The notes beneath the pieces were generated by a model. That model saw nothing but the letters and a program-made list of their open reading frames with translations. It ran no database searches and was not told the origin of the DNA. The translations under genes were made by a program, and so were the position numbers. A DNA stretch of 64,000 nucleotides, taken from Spirosoma fluviale. Its GTDB lineage: Bacteria > Bacteroidota > Bacteroidia > Cytophagales > Spirosomataceae. Shown piece after piece: positions 16,734 through 27,515 of this stretch. The stretch covers positions 91,098 to 155,097 of the forward strand of contig CAMDJW010000004.1 in assembly GCA_945901025.1 (NCBI GenBank), in the 5' to 3' direction. The stretch's first letter is position 1, and every line of letters starts with the position of its first letter.

Positions 16734-17249
16734 ATGAAAAAAAAGTGCATTTTTTTGGATCGCGACGGTGTTCTAAATGTAGACCGCGTTGATTACGTTT
16801 ACCGTATGGAAGATTTTATCATTCCAAAAGGTGTTCCAGAGGCCTTAATCGCCTTAAAAGAAGCAGGATATTTACTCGTGGTCATTACCAATCAAAGTGG
16901 TATAGCCAAAGGTCTTTATGAACGAAAGGATGTGTACCAAATTCACGAAGCGATACAAAACGCCTGCGGGGGTGTTTTAGATGATTTATATTTTTGCCCC
17001 TATCATGAAAATTTTGATAGCCGTTCTTTAACCAGAAAACCAGGTTCTTTGCTGATTGAAAAAGCAGCAGCCAAGTACCAAGTGGACTTTGGAAAATCAT
17101 TTATGGTCGGGGATCACGAGCGCGATATTATCGCTGGAACGCGAGCTGGACTTAGAACGATACGTTTGGCCCCTGAAGGCGAAGAAACGAATGCCACTTT
17201 TTTGGTTCGTGATTTACTGGAGGCATCTAAATTAATTTTAAATAATTAG
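16734..17249 (+). CDS. gmhB: D-glycero-D-manno-heptose 1,7-bisphosphate phosphatase (HAD-IIIA)
   Basis: Dephosphorylates heptose bisphosphate on the way to ADP-heptose for LPS core, or acts as a related HAD-IIIA sugar phosphatase. HAD motif I is FLDRDGVLN with D9 and D11, motif II is VTNQSGIAKGLY near 52-63, and motif IV is MVGDHERDIIAG near 125. In classic GmhB a zinc loop has C-x-H and C-x-C; here CPYH is kept but the second pair is replaced by SRSLTRKPG, so zinc binding is doubtful. Length 171 aa is normal. It sits between a small membrane protein and an aldo/keto reductase. Confidence 0.82.
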   Translation: MKKKCIFLDRDGVLNVDRVDYVYRMEDFIIPKGVPEALIALKEAGYLLVVITNQSGIAKGLYERKDVYQIHEAIQNACGGVLDDLYFCPYHENFDSRSLTRKPGSLLIEKAAAKYQVDFGKSFMVGDHERDIIAGTRAGLRTIRLAPEGEETNATFLVRDLLEASKLILNN

Positions 17250-17252
17250 AAC

Positions 17253-18146
17253 ATGGAAAAAGTATATTTAAGCGATGCAGGGCCCAAAGTTTCTCCGGCC
17301 ATTTATGGTTTTTGGCGCTGGGAAAATGAGGTGGCTTCCATGGAGAAAATCGTCCAACTATGCCTTGAATTAGGGATCAATACCTTTGATCATGCGGATC
17401 GATATGGGGATTATTCTTGTGAAAAGACGTTTGGCGAACTCATTTCATCCGGATCTGTGCGACGTTCAGAAATTATCTTGTTTTCTAAATGCGGAATTTG
17501 TTTACCCAATGCTGCAAGACCCGACATACGGGTTAAACATGTTAATACATCAGCTGACCATATTTCTAATTCTGTAGAGAATTCCTTGCGAAATTTAAAA
17601 ACCGATTATTTAGATGTGTTTTTATTGGACCAATTGGATCCTTTGTCGGATTTGGAATCAACGGCTTTGGCGCTTGAAAAACTGAAAAGTTCGGGGAAAG
17701 TAAAAAATATTGGTGTATCTAATTTTTCGGTATACCAACATCAATTACTGGTTTCCTATTTAAATATTCCGGTCGTTTCAAATCACATCGATTTAAATTT
17801 ATTGCAAACGTCGGCTTTGGATAATGGCGCGCTGGATTACATCAAGCAAAAATACATGCGCCCATTGGCTGTGTCACCTTTGGCTGGAGGTCGTATCGAA
17901 CAAGGAACGGATGAAATCGCACTCCGAGTACGAAAAAAATTAAACGAAATGGCGGCTAAATACGATAGCAACATCGAGTCTATTGCGGTTGCTTGGGTCG
18001 TTAAATTAGGCGCTCTTCCTTTAATCGGAACGTTGGAGGAATCGCGTATTCGTAATATTGTTAATTCATTTAATATCGATTTGGAACACCAAGACTGGTA
18101 CGATTTATATCAAACTTCTCGACCTGGACCTCTCGTGCAAGACTAA
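17253..18146 (+). CDS. Aldo/keto reductase
   Basis: NADPH-dependent TIM-barrel oxidoreductase, close to the YdhF-like subgroup. Features seen are the N-terminal strand (SPAIYGFWRWENE), FDHADRYGDYSCEKTFGELI containing the catalytic Asp and Tyr (D and Y of the D-Y-K-H tetrad), ILFSKCGI holding the Lys, and KVKNIGVSNFSVYQ. The C-terminal cofactor loop ends in PLIGTLEESRIRNIV. It begins 3 nt after gmhB, so it is probably co-transcribed and the last gene before a good terminator. The substrate is unknown. Confidence 0.88.
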   Translation: MEKVYLSDAGPKVSPAIYGFWRWENEVASMEKIVQLCLELGINTFDHADRYGDYSCEKTFGELISSGSVRRSEIILFSKCGICLPNAARPDIRVKHVNTSADHISNSVENSLRNLKTDYLDVFLLDQLDPLSDLESTALALEKLKSSGKVKNIGVSNFSVYQHQLLVSYLNIPVVSNHIDLNLLQTSALDNGALDYIKQKYMRPLAVSPLAGGRIEQGTDEIALRVRKKLNEMAAKYDSNIESIAVAWVVKLGALPLIGTLEESRIRNIVNSFNIDLEHQDWYDLYQTSRPGPLVQD

Positions 18147-18196
18147 GTTTCAAGGAGATTATTACAAAGAATTAATCCCCAAATAGACTTTAATAG

Positions 18197-18232
18197 AAAA
18201 GCCCGACCAACATGTCAGGCTTTTTGTTTTTT
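18197..18232 (+). terminator. Intrinsic terminator of the 16.3-18.1 kb gene run
   Basis: AAAAGCC-c-GAC, a 6-nt loop, then GTC-a-GGCTTTTT form a stem with one mismatch, followed by GTTTTTT. It lies 50 nt past the aldo/keto reductase stop. Confidence 0.8.
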
Positions 18233-18244
18233 CAGATCAAGACC

Positions 18245-19476
<1,232 letters not shown>

Positions 19477-19480
19477 TTAT

Positions 19481-19511
19481 ATTATTTTACCTCTTACCTA
19501 ATCCCTCTACC
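19481..19511. repeat. Heptamer array B
   Basis: attatttta-cctctta-cctaatc-cctctac units in the gap between the AAA gene and RNase R, running into the last codons of rnr. Same strand orientation as array A. Confidence 0.65.
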
Positions 19512-21762
19512 TTCTTCCCGTATTTCTCCTTCGTTCATTTCCTTTTGGAATCACTCGATTGCCTCTAGGCGCTTCTCTTTTTCTTGAACGATTATTAGTA
19601 TATCCTGTTCCCGAACGCATGCCCACCATTTCTAAATCGATCGTTCTTTTAGCCAAATTTGTATCGCGCACTTTCACTTTTACCGCATCGCCAAAAGTAA
19701 ATACGCGGCCGTTGGACTTGCCAACAATCCTATAATTTTCCTTATCTAAATCGTAAAAATCATCGTTTAGGTCAACCATCCGCACAAGTCCCTCGCACGA
19801 AGTTTCCCCAATCTCCACAAAGATCCCAAATTCTGTTACCCCAGTAATAATTCCGTCAAAAACCTGTGGTTCTTGTAAACTCATGAACTCCACTTGCTTG
19901 TATTTAATGGAAGCACGTTCGGCTTCGGAGGCCAACTTCTCCCTATCTGAAGAGTGCTTGCACTGAATCTCGATCGGCGAACGATCTTTGGTCTCGCCTC
20001 CATCTAAATAATGTTGCAATAATCGGTGTGTCATGACATCCGGATAGCGACGAATAGGACTAGTAAAATGTGAATAAAATGGAAAGGCAAGGCCAAAATG
20101 CCCAATCGCATCGGTACTATATTTAGCCTTCGACATAGTCCGAACCGCCAAACTTTGCAATACATTTTCCTCCGCTTTTCCCTGAATATTTTCCATCAAT
20201 GCATTAAATGATTGACTCACTTGCTTGGGTTCCGTGGTTACTTGGTACCCAAATTTCTTCGCAAAAGAAGAAAATACCCTAAGTTTTTCTGGGTCAGGCG
20301 CATCGTGAATCCGATATACCATGGTATTTCGTGGATCCGTTTGCTTTAATTCATGTACATATTCAGCCACTTTTTTGTTGGCCAACAACATAAATTCCTC
20401 AATTAATTTATGCGCATCCTTGCGTTCGCGAGGATATACGGCAATGGGTTTTCCGTCTTCGTCCAACAAAAACCGAAGCTCTGTCGTATCGAAATTGACC
20501 GATCCATGTTTAAATCGAGCGTCTCTAAACGTTTTCGCAATCCGATTTAAATCTTTGATGACGGGTTCATAGGAATCTTCTGAAGGGCCCTCATGTTCAA
20601 TTAAAACTTGGGCATCTTCGTAGGCAAACCTACGATCCGAATGGATTAACGTTCTTCCAAACCATTCCTTAACAATCTTCCCTTTTTTGTCTAATTCGAA
20701 AACGGCAGAAAACGTACATTTGTCTTCATTGGGTCTCAACGAACAAAGGCCATTGGAAAGTTTTTCGGGCAACATCGGAACGACGCGATCCACCAAATAA
20801 ACAGATGTCGCACGTCGGTAAGCCTCTTGGTCCAAAATACTTCCAGGTTTCACATAATGGGAAACATCGGCAATATGAACGCCAATTTCCGTATGTCCAT
20901 TAGCTAAAATTTGATAGCTAATCGCATCGTCAAAATCTTTGGCATCCACCGGATCTATGGTAAAAGTCAAGACCTTTCTATAATCTTTTCTCTTTTTAAT
21001 TTCGTCCTTTGAAATGGTGGTTGGGATGGCCTCAGCAGCCAATTCCACCTCTTCTGGGAAATCATAAGGAAGCCCAAATTCCGCCAAAATGGAGTGCATT
21101 TCAGTGTCATTTTCACCGGCTTTTCCTAAGACTTTGATCACTCGGCCTTCCGCTTTTTTTCCGGCTGAAGCCCAACGAGTCACCTCGACGATCACTTTGT
21201 CTAGGTGGTTAGCTGCCATCGTTTCCGTGCGAGGCACGTAGATATCTTCGTATATTTTTTTTGAATCGGGAATTAAAAAGGCGTAGTGCGGAGTGACTTG
21301 GATTACGCCGACTAGCTCAGGCGAACGTCTTTCTAAAATCTCAACAACCTCGCCTTCCGGGCGGTCATTTTTCTTTTTTTCAGAAGGCCTTCGCGCTTGG
21401 ACAAGTACGGTATCTCCATCTTTGGCAAACATTAAATCGGCCGTCGAGACCCAAATATCCTTTCCTTCTCCTTCCGTTACGATGAAGGCAAAACGTGAAT
21501 TTACGTGGTCTACGCGACCTTTTACTTGGAATGATTCACTGTCAAATCTATAGTTACCATCCGACTGGCGAATGATCCTGTTTTCTTGTGCTAAATTATG
21601 TACGGCGTCGGAATAAATTTCCTTGGTTTTTCGGTCGCGAATCGCAAATGCTTTATGAATTTGGTTGACCGAGTACGATCGATAATCGTTGAGTTCAAAA
21701 AATTCGAGTATCTCTGCTTGAATTTCTCTTAAAAATTTTTCTTGTTTTGGGTTAATGCCCAT
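19507..21762 (-). CDS. rnr: Ribonuclease R (RNB-family 3'-5' exoribonuclease)
   Basis: Processive hydrolytic exoribonuclease that degrades structured RNA. Domains in order are an N-terminal winged helix (about 1-70), two cold-shock/OB domains (about 75-230) and the RNB catalytic domain (about 265-600). The acidic metal-binding stretch is FTIDPVDAKDFDDAIS, and the RNB signature HFGLAFPFYSHFTSPIRRYPDVMTHRLL lies near 565-592. An S1 domain (about 640-715) and a basic tail follow. At 751 aa it is full length. It is divergent from the M28 peptidase. Confidence 0.96.
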   Translation of the reverse strand: MGINPKQEKFLREIQAEILEFFELNDYRSYSVNQIHKAFAIRDRKTKEIYSDAVHNLAQENRIIRQSDGNYRFDSESFQVKGRVDHVNSRFAFIVTEGEGKDIWVSTADLMFAKDGDTVLVQARRPSEKKKNDRPEGEVVEILERRSPELVGVIQVTPHYAFLIPDSKKIYEDIYVPRTETMAANHLDKVIVEVTRWASAGKKAEGRVIKVLGKAGENDTEMHSILAEFGLPYDFPEEVELAAEAIPTTISKDEIKKRKDYRKVLTFTIDPVDAKDFDDAISYQILANGHTEIGVHIADVSHYVKPGSILDQEAYRRATSVYLVDRVVPMLPEKLSNGLCSLRPNEDKCTFSAVFELDKKGKIVKEWFGRTLIHSDRRFAYEDAQVLIEHEGPSEDSYEPVIKDLNRIAKTFRDARFKHGSVNFDTTELRFLLDEDGKPIAVYPRERKDAHKLIEEFMLLANKKVAEYVHELKQTDPRNTMVYRIHDAPDPEKLRVFSSFAKKFGYQVTTEPKQVSQSFNALMENIQGKAEENVLQSLAVRTMSKAKYSTDAIGHFGLAFPFYSHFTSPIRRYPDVMTHRLLQHYLDGGETKDRSPIEIQCKHSSDREKLASEAERASIKYKQVEFMSLQEPQVFDGIITGVTEFGIFVEIGETSCEGLVRMVDLNDDFYDLDKENYRIVGKSNGRVFTFGDAVKVKVRDTNLAKRTIDLEMVGMRSGTGYTNNRSRKREAPRGNRVIPKGNERRRNTGRR

Positions 21763-21825
21763 GATTTATTTGTAATTAGCCTGCAAGGTACGAATATCAA
21801 ATAGGAATTCTTAATTCCAAGCCCT

Positions 21826-21833
21826 TATCTTTG
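21826..21833 (+). promoter_or_regulatory. -7 promoter element (TATCTTTG) of the M28 peptidase-gcvT-comB run
   Basis: Exact TAnnTTTG match ending only 4 nt before the ATG at 21838, implying a leaderless or nearly leaderless transcript. Confidence 0.5.
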
Positions 21834-21837
21834 TAAA

Positions 21838-22842
21838 ATGAATCGTTCTCGCATCGCATTATTTTCGTTGGTTCTTTTTATTCTCAGTGGAGTTTTCCTT
21901 TGGTATAAAAGCACGAAAAGCCAAGAATCGAACGTAGAATCTACGGCAGTCATCGTTGAAACTCCCGTATTTAATTCCGATTCAGCCTACGCACACATCG
22001 CGAAGCAAGTAAGTTTTGGTCCTCGAATCCCTAATTCTCCTGCACAAATCAAATGCAAAGATTGGATTGTTGAAAAATTAAAGGGCTACGGTTGGCAAGT
22101 CAAAATCCAAGAATTTACATCCTTCCGTTACGATGGATATAAAATGAAGGGCTATAATATCATGGCGCAATACCAGCCGCAAATTCAGAAACGGATTTTA
22201 TTAGGGGCGCATTGGGATGCCAGAAGTATCGCCGACAAAGATTCGGTGGATAAAAATAAGCCAATTGACGCGGCAAATGATGGTGGGAGTGGCGTAGGGG
22301 TTATGTTGGAAATCGCGAGACTTTTATCGGAAACACCTAAAAAGCCAACGGTCGGCGTAGACCTAATATTCTTTGATTTAGAAGATCATGGGGAGCCTCA
22401 TGATTTCACGGGAAATCCGTCGACAACCAGTTGGGCCCTAGGATCTCAACACTGGGCCACGAACATAATCCCAGAAAACTACCGTCCTTATTATGGAATT
22501 TTATTGGACATGGTGGGGGCTAGAGGAGCTAAATTTCCACATGAAGGCTCATCGATGCAATATGCACCCGGAATTGTGCGCTCTATTTGGGCGACGGCTG
22601 CTGATTTAGGATACGGAAATATGTTCATCGACGAAGACGCATTTGGAATAACGGACGACCATACGGCGGTGAATGAAGTAGGGAAAATTCAGATGATTGA
22701 TATCATCGATATAAGGCCGGTGAATGGCGGTTTTGATTTTGGATCTTTCCATCACACGCATCAAGATAATTTGAATACCATCGATAAGTCCACGTTAAAG
22801 GCGGTTGGGCAAACACTATTACAAGTTTTATATAGAGAATAA
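21838..22842 (+). CDS. M28-family metallopeptidase / glutaminyl cyclase-like protein
   Basis: Exported zinc hydrolase, possibly a glutaminyl-peptide cyclotransferase that forms N-terminal pyroglutamate, or an aminopeptidase. A membrane anchor or signal segment covers about 5-24 ([18 protein letters not shown]). Zinc-site motifs are AHWDAR near 130, the [16 protein letters not shown] block near 147, and [10 protein letters not shown] near 178. A distal His is seen in [11 protein letters not shown] or FHHTHQDN near the end. Length (334 aa) fits the M28 type seen in Bacteroidota. It ends 1 nt before gcvT. Confidence 0.85.
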   Translation: MNRSRIALFSLVLFILSGVFLWYKSTKSQESNVESTAVIVETPVFNSDSAYAHIAKQVSFGPRIPNSPAQIKCKDWIVEKLKGYGWQVKIQEFTSFRYDGYKMKGYNIMAQYQPQIQKRILLGAHWDARSIADKDSVDKNKPIDAANDGGSGVGVMLEIARLLSETPKKPTVGVDLIFFDLEDHGEPHDFTGNPSTTSWALGSQHWATNIIPENYRPYYGILLDMVGARGAKFPHEGSSMQYAPGIVRSIWATAADLGYGNMFIDEDAFGITDDHTAVNEVGKIQMIDIIDIRPVNGGFDFGSFHHTHQDNLNTIDKSTLKAVGQTLLQVLYRE

Positions 22843-22843
22843 T

Positions 22844-23935
22844 ATGGAAGAAAATGCTTTGCAATTTGTGCATTTAAATGACACGCATGTAGGTTTGGGA
22901 GCCAAAATGGTCCCTTTTGCTGGATTTAATATGCCGGTTTTATATACCAATTTAATTGAGGAGCATGTTTGTGTGCGGAACAATGTGGGGGTTTTTGACG
23001 TGAGCCACATGGGGGAATTTTTATTGAAGGGAGAAAAAGCGCTGGATTTAATTCAATATGTTTGTTCCAATGATGCGTCTAAATTAACGGACGGCAAAGT
23101 GCAATACAGCTGTTTGCCTAATGCTACAGGAGGTATTGTGGACGATTTATTGGTATATCGGGTGAATGCCCACGAATATTATTTGGTGGTTAATGCGTCT
23201 AATATTGAGAAAGATTGGAATTGGATCTCCTCGCACAATACCTTTGGGGTTGAGATGTTAAATCGTACCAATGACTACAGTTTATTTGCAGTTCAAGGGC
23301 CAAATGCGCAATCCGTTTTGCAAAAATTAACCGATGTTAATTTATCTGAAATGCCTTATTATACCTTTAAAATAGGTAATATGGCTGGGTTTTCAGAGGT
23401 GATTATTTCCAATACTGGGTATACGGGAGCGGGAGGTTTTGAGATATATGTGGAGAATAAAAATGCCCTAGCGATGTGGAATGCCATTTTTAAGGCGGGG
23501 GAATCGGTTGGCATTCAGCCGGTTGGTTTAGGTGCAAGGGATACCTTGAGAACGGAAATGGGCTATTGTTTATATGGCCATGACATTGATGATACGACCT
23601 CGCCGATTGAGGCGGGATTGGGTTGGATTACTTCATTTAACAAGGATTTCATCATGAAGGATTTCCATGCGGCGATTAAAGCGGCTGGACCTAAGAAAAA
23701 GTTAGTGGGTTTTGAGATGATTGACCGTGGAATTCCACGCCAACATTATCCCATATTAAATGCGGCGGGCGAGGCGATTGGTGAAGTAACTTCAGGAACA
23801 CAATCCCCCAATTTGTCTAAAGGAATCGGAATGGGATATGTGGAGACATCACAAAGTGCGGTTGGCACCGAGATTTTTATCTCCATCCGTGACAAATCAT
23901 TAAAAGCTCAAATCGTTAAAATGCCTTTCATTTAA
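22844..23935 (+). CDS. gcvT: Aminomethyltransferase, glycine cleavage system T protein
   Basis: Transfers the methylene carbon from the H-protein aminomethyl arm to tetrahydrofolate. The ATG at 22844 ([32 protein letters not shown]) is chosen over an in-frame TTG at 22805, which would overlap the M28 gene. Visible family blocks are [46 protein letters not shown] and [19 protein letters not shown]. Full length at 363 aa. The other gcv genes are not in the window. Comparable to GcvT enzymes throughout. Confidence 0.95.
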   Translation: MEENALQFVHLNDTHVGLGAKMVPFAGFNMPVLYTNLIEEHVCVRNNVGVFDVSHMGEFLLKGEKALDLIQYVCSNDASKLTDGKVQYSCLPNATGGIVDDLLVYRVNAHEYYLVVNASNIEKDWNWISSHNTFGVEMLNRTNDYSLFAVQGPNAQSVLQKLTDVNLSEMPYYTFKIGNMAGFSEVIISNTGYTGAGGFEIYVENKNALAMWNAIFKAGESVGIQPVGLGARDTLRTEMGYCLYGHDIDDTTSPIEAGLGWITSFNKDFIMKDFHAAIKAAGPKKKLVGFEMIDRGIPRQHYPILNAAGEAIGEVTSGTQSPNLSKGIGMGYVETSQSAVGTEIFISIRDKSLKAQIVKMPFI

Positions 23936-23936
23936 G

Positions 23937-24647
23937 ATGCGTAAAATAGATGTATGCTTCTCGCCGGATTTAATTCATTTATATGATTTGTCGGATAAAT
24001 GTGTCGTGGTGGTGGACATTTTTAGGGCAACTTCTTGCATGGTGACGGCTTTTGCGCATGGGGCAGCAGAAATTGTTCCGGTAGAGCAAATTGAATTATG
24101 CCAATCGTTTCGCGATCGCGGATATTTGATTTCGGCTGAACGCAATGGCATCACGCCGGAGGGTTTTGACTTTGATAATTCGCCTTTTTCGTATCAAGAT
24201 CCAAAGGTTAAAGGAGCAAAAATTTGTGTGACCACGACTAATGGGACCGTGGCGATTCGTCGGTCTGCCGAAGCGCCCCAATTATATGTGGGTGCTTTTT
24301 TAAATTTGTCCAGCATTACGGAGGCGGTTAAAAAATGGCAAGGAGACGCTTTGGTTGTTTGTGCGGGTTGGAAAGGCAAACCAAATTTAGAAGATACATT
24401 GTTTGCGGGTGCCCTAATAGACCAATTGACCGGTGTCTATGAGGTAGCCGATGACGCCGCTTTAATGGCTTGGAAAAACTATAATGTTGCCTCAAAAGAT
24501 ATGTTGACCGCCGTGAAAAACTCCTCCCATGTGAAAAGATTGTTAGGTTTGGGTATCGAAAAAGACATCGCTTTTTGTTTAGAAATGGACCGTTACGATG
24601 TCTTGCCTTTATTGGAAGGGGAGCGATTAATAAATGCAAAACTTTAA
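23937..24647 (+). CDS. comB: 2-phosphosulfolactate phosphatase (ComB family)
   Basis: Mg-dependent acid phosphatase family that makes sulfolactate from 2-phosphosulfolactate in coenzyme M biosynthesis; in Bacteroidota it presumably acts on a related phosphate. The signature VVVDIFRATSCMVTAFAHGA is near 22-41, with AKICVTTTNGTVAI near 90-103 and DALVVCAGWKGKPNLEDTLFAGALI near 135-159. The length of 236 aa is typical. It starts 1 nt after gcvT. The physiological substrate here is uncertain because coenzyme M synthesis is not expected. Confidence 0.88.
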   Translation: MRKIDVCFSPDLIHLYDLSDKCVVVVDIFRATSCMVTAFAHGAAEIVPVEQIELCQSFRDRGYLISAERNGITPEGFDFDNSPFSYQDPKVKGAKICVTTTNGTVAIRRSAEAPQLYVGAFLNLSSITEAVKKWQGDALVVCAGWKGKPNLEDTLFAGALIDQLTGVYEVADDAALMAWKNYNVASKDMLTAVKNSSHVKRLLGLGIEKDIAFCLEMDRYDVLPLLEGERLINAKL

Positions 24648-24678
24648 TCAATAGCCTCTAGGGGGGTATTTTGAAAAT

Positions 24679-25983
24679 ATGATTCTTTACAGTACGCAAA
24701 AATCGAGTCCAAATGTTTCTTTTGAGGAAGCCATTTTCAGAGGTTTACCTCCGGATAATGGGCTGTATATGCCTACTGAAATTAAGCGTTTGCCGGATTC
24801 GTTTTTTGAAACCATTCAGGATTTATCCTTGGTGGAAATTGCGGAAGCGGTATGCAATAATTTATTGGGAGATGATTTAAGTGAAGCGGAAATAAAGTCG
24901 ATTATTACGAGTTCGATGAACTTTGAGGCGCCCTTATTTTCATTGGAGCCAGGGGTGGAAATTTTGGAATTATTTCACGGCCCATCGATGGCCTTTAAAG
25001 ATTTTGGTGCCCGATTTATGGCGGCGGTCATGTCGCATTATTTGGTCAAAAACCAGCGTGAAATAAGAATTTTAGTAGCTACTTCTGGGGATACGGGGGG
25101 AGCGGTAGCTCAAGGCTTTTTTAATACGCCTGGGATATCGGTGACTATATTGTATCCATCGGGCAAAGTTTCGGACATCCAGGAAATGCAATTGACGACT
25201 TTGGGGGGAAATGTGGAGGCCTTGGAGATTGAGGGGACATTTGATGATTGCCAACGATTAGTTAAGCAAGCCTTTTTGGATGCGGATTTGCGGGCCAAAT
25301 TTAATTTGGCTTCAGCTAATTCGATTAATATAGCGCGCTTAATTCCTCAATCCTTTTATTATTTTGCGGCCTATGCGGAGGCCAAAAGAAAGGGCTTATC
25401 TGATCCCTTGGTCTTCAGTGTGCCTTCGGGGAATTTTGGAAATTTGAGTGCGGGTTTGATGGCGTATCAAATGGGTTTACCGGTCAAAGCGTTTGTTGCG
25501 GCATGCAATGAAAACCATCCGGTTCCTGATTATTTGTCGACCGGTATTTATGATCCGGAACCTAGTGTAGAGACGATATCCAATGCCATGGATGTGGGAA
25601 GTCCATCGAATTTTGTGAGGATGCAAATTCTTTCCGGGGGAGTTTTGGAAGAAATACAGCAAGTGGTTAAAGGCTATTTTACGGATGATGATGTAACCAA
25701 AAAAAGAATGGCTGAGGTGTATGAAAAAACAGGTTATATCATGTGCCCACATACGGCCGTTGGATATGATGGGCTATTGCAATACAGAAAAGAGTGTGGG
25801 GATAAAGTTACCGGAGTGGTTTTATCGACGGCCCATTATGCTAAATTTTTGCCAACTGTCGAGGCGGTGATCGGCGGAAAAGTTCCTGTTCCCTTGCGAC
25901 TATCTGAGTTGCTGGACAAGCAAAAAAAATCCATCTTGTTGGGGACGGATTTTGAAGGGTTTAAAAAGTTTTTGCTTGGTTAG
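24679..25983 (+). CDS. thrC: Threonine synthase
   Basis: PLP enzyme that converts O-phosphohomoserine to threonine. The N-terminus YSTQKSSPNVSFEEAIFRGLPPDNGLYMP is typical. The PLP-lysine block is FHGPSMAFKDFGARFM near 97-112, the SGDTGGAVAQGF phosphate loop is near 137, and PSGNFGNLSAGLMA is near 255. It is 434 aa, full length. It starts 31 nt after comB in the same direction. Just past the stop, a weak GCC-TTTTCA-GGC hairpin at about 25992-26003 lies between this gene and the convergent DoxX gene. Confidence 0.95.
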   Translation: MILYSTQKSSPNVSFEEAIFRGLPPDNGLYMPTEIKRLPDSFFETIQDLSLVEIAEAVCNNLLGDDLSEAEIKSIITSSMNFEAPLFSLEPGVEILELFHGPSMAFKDFGARFMAAVMSHYLVKNQREIRILVATSGDTGGAVAQGFFNTPGISVTILYPSGKVSDIQEMQLTTLGGNVEALEIEGTFDDCQRLVKQAFLDADLRAKFNLASANSINIARLIPQSFYYFAAYAEAKRKGLSDPLVFSVPSGNFGNLSAGLMAYQMGLPVKAFVAACNENHPVPDYLSTGIYDPEPSVETISNAMDVGSPSNFVRMQILSGGVLEEIQQVVKGYFTDDDVTKKRMAEVYEKTGYIMCPHTAVGYDGLLQYRKECGDKVTGVVLSTAHYAKFLPTVEAVIGGKVPVPLRLSELLDKQKKSILLGTDFEGFKKFLLG

Positions 25984-26005
25984 ATTTTTAATGCCTTTTC
26001 AGGCT

Positions 26006-26368
26006 TTAAACCAATGCTAAAAATTTCTGTTTTTCTTGGTAGACCACCAGGCCGATCAATGCGATAAGTAAAATCCCAATGCCAGGAGTATTAGCCAGGC
26101 AAATTTCGAAAAGCAGGATATTAACGGATATTGGAGCTAAAATGAGCGTCCCTAAAGCCCGTTTTGTCGGCATGATGATCAGAACACCTCCTATAATTTC
26201 CAATACCTTAATGACAGCCATATAGCCTGTTGGCCCAAATAAGTTAAAAAATGCTAGTTGGTTTCCAGTCATTGTGGGCATAGGAGCCAGAGGAAAAAAG
26301 AAATTAATGCCACCAAATAAGAATAAAAAGGCTAAGATAGCGGCCGGGACGTGTGTTAGGAATTTCAT
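26006..26368 (-). CDS. DoxX-family membrane protein
   Basis: A 120-aa inner-membrane protein with four hydrophobic segments, of the DoxX/DoxX-like family (oxidoreductase-associated). The pattern LFLFGGINFFFPLAP, then GYMAVIKVLEIIGGVLIIMP and a Pro/Leu-rich third segment, is family-typical. Function in Bacteroidota is unknown. It is a single-gene unit with its own promoter element at 26394-26401, convergent with thrC. Confidence 0.82.
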   Translation of the reverse strand: MKFLTHVPAAILAFLFLFGGINFFFPLAPMPTMTGNQLAFFNLFGPTGYMAVIKVLEIIGGVLIIMPTKRALGTLILAPISVNILLFEICLANTPGIGILLIALIGLVVYQEKQKFLALV

Positions 26369-26393
26369 TTTTAGGGGTTTAATTTTAGATTTT

Positions 26394-26401
26394 CAAAGGT
26401 A
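26394..26401 (-). promoter_or_regulatory. -7 promoter element (TACCTTTG) of the DoxX gene
   Basis: Exact TAnnTTTG match on the minus strand, ending 25 nt before the ATG at 26368. Confidence 0.5.
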
Positions 26402-26419
26402 GGAGTTTTACAATAAAAT

Positions 26420-27502
26420 TTAAGGAAAAATAATGGTCACGTTCAACATGGCCGAGACCATGCAAGCGATCAATATTCCATAAATCAGCGATTGGTTCTT
26501 AATGTGATGGACCATAAAATATAAGCCCACAAGCAGGCCCCAAAAAGAAAACGAGATGGACCTCGTAACATCCCAAACAAGAAAGGAACTTAGGATAAAT
26601 GCAATGGAAAATAGCGTATATAAAACTGTTTTTTTGTTGACAATAATGGCGATGGGGAAAAAATAAAAAATATAATAAGATTTAAAGGCATTGTAAATGA
26701 TTAACAATCCATGGTTCAAATTTTCTAAAAAAATAGCGTATTCAATGCCTCCTGCAGGGGTTATCAGTCCGTATTTTTTATAGATTAAAAACCGAATAAA
26801 AAGGTAGACTAAAATAGCGAATGTACTTGTTTTAAAATAGTCCCAATACCGTTCCTCATCGATGAAATATTGTAAGATTATGCCCATGGCGCAACCGATC
26901 AGTGAACGCTCATCTGTGAGCATGGCGGCTAATAAAAATACCCCACTTAAATAGCGGTTTTTAGAAAAGTAAAATCCAAGAATTAAAAAAGAATAGGCAA
27001 AAGAATCCCCCAGGGCGAGCAGTTCTAAATGTAAGGAATTAATAAAATATAGGGTGGATACCCCCATGGCGAAGAAAAAAGTGATTTTTCTTTCTTGTGT
27101 AATTTGGTGGATGATTTTCAGAAATAAGGTATAGGCATATAAGCCAAGGCCGATTTGAATAAAATAAACTAACTCAATTTTTTGCTGACATAAGCGTAAC
27201 AAAAGAGGGATCGTAAAGCGAAAAGCTATTTTTGCCTCATGTGATTTAGGGTCAAAATTTGCCGGGATAAACAAGTGATTTGATTTCCAAATTTGAGTAT
27301 CCCAATGAAATTGCCAAATTTCATGACTCGCTGGCCCGCCCTTAATTATGGTAATAAACTCCTGAAAGTATTGATTGATGTACCAAAAATTACCAAGATA
27401 GGTTAAAAATACAGACCCTAAAATGGAGTATATAAATACTTGGAAGAGCCAGTTTGACCCATTTAATTGTCTATCTAAAAACGCGGATAAACGAAAAAGC
27501 AT
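26420..27502 (-). CDS. Uncharacterised polytopic membrane protein, glycan operon
   Basis: A 360-aa protein with roughly nine hydrophobic segments and aromatic-rich loops; no family recognised. It is the last gene of the 26.4-33.5 kb operon and follows two related membrane proteins, a GT2 transferase and two epimerases, so a role in making, modifying or moving a surface glycan is likely. Candidates are a GT-C-type transferase or a polymerase, but I see no DD/DE motif in its first extracytoplasmic loop. The first loop does contain HWDTQIW, which could be functional. Confidence 0.6.
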   Translation of the reverse strand: MLFRLSAFLDRQLNGSNWLFQVFIYSILGSVFLTYLGNFWYINQYFQEFITIIKGGPASHEIWQFHWDTQIWKSNHLFIPANFDPKSHEAKIAFRFTIPLLLRLCQQKIELVYFIQIGLGLYAYTLFLKIIHQITQERKITFFFAMGVSTLYFINSLHLELLALGDSFAYSFLILGFYFSKNRYLSGVFLLAAMLTDERSLIGCAMGIILQYFIDEERYWDYFKTSTFAILVYLFIRFLIYKKYGLITPAGGIEYAIFLENLNHGLLIIYNAFKSYYIFYFFPIAIIVNKKTVLYTLFSIAFILSSFLVWDVTRSISFSFWGLLVGLYFMVHHIKNQSLIYGILIACMVSAMLNVTIIFP

Positions 27503-27515
27503 GGCAATTGTTAAT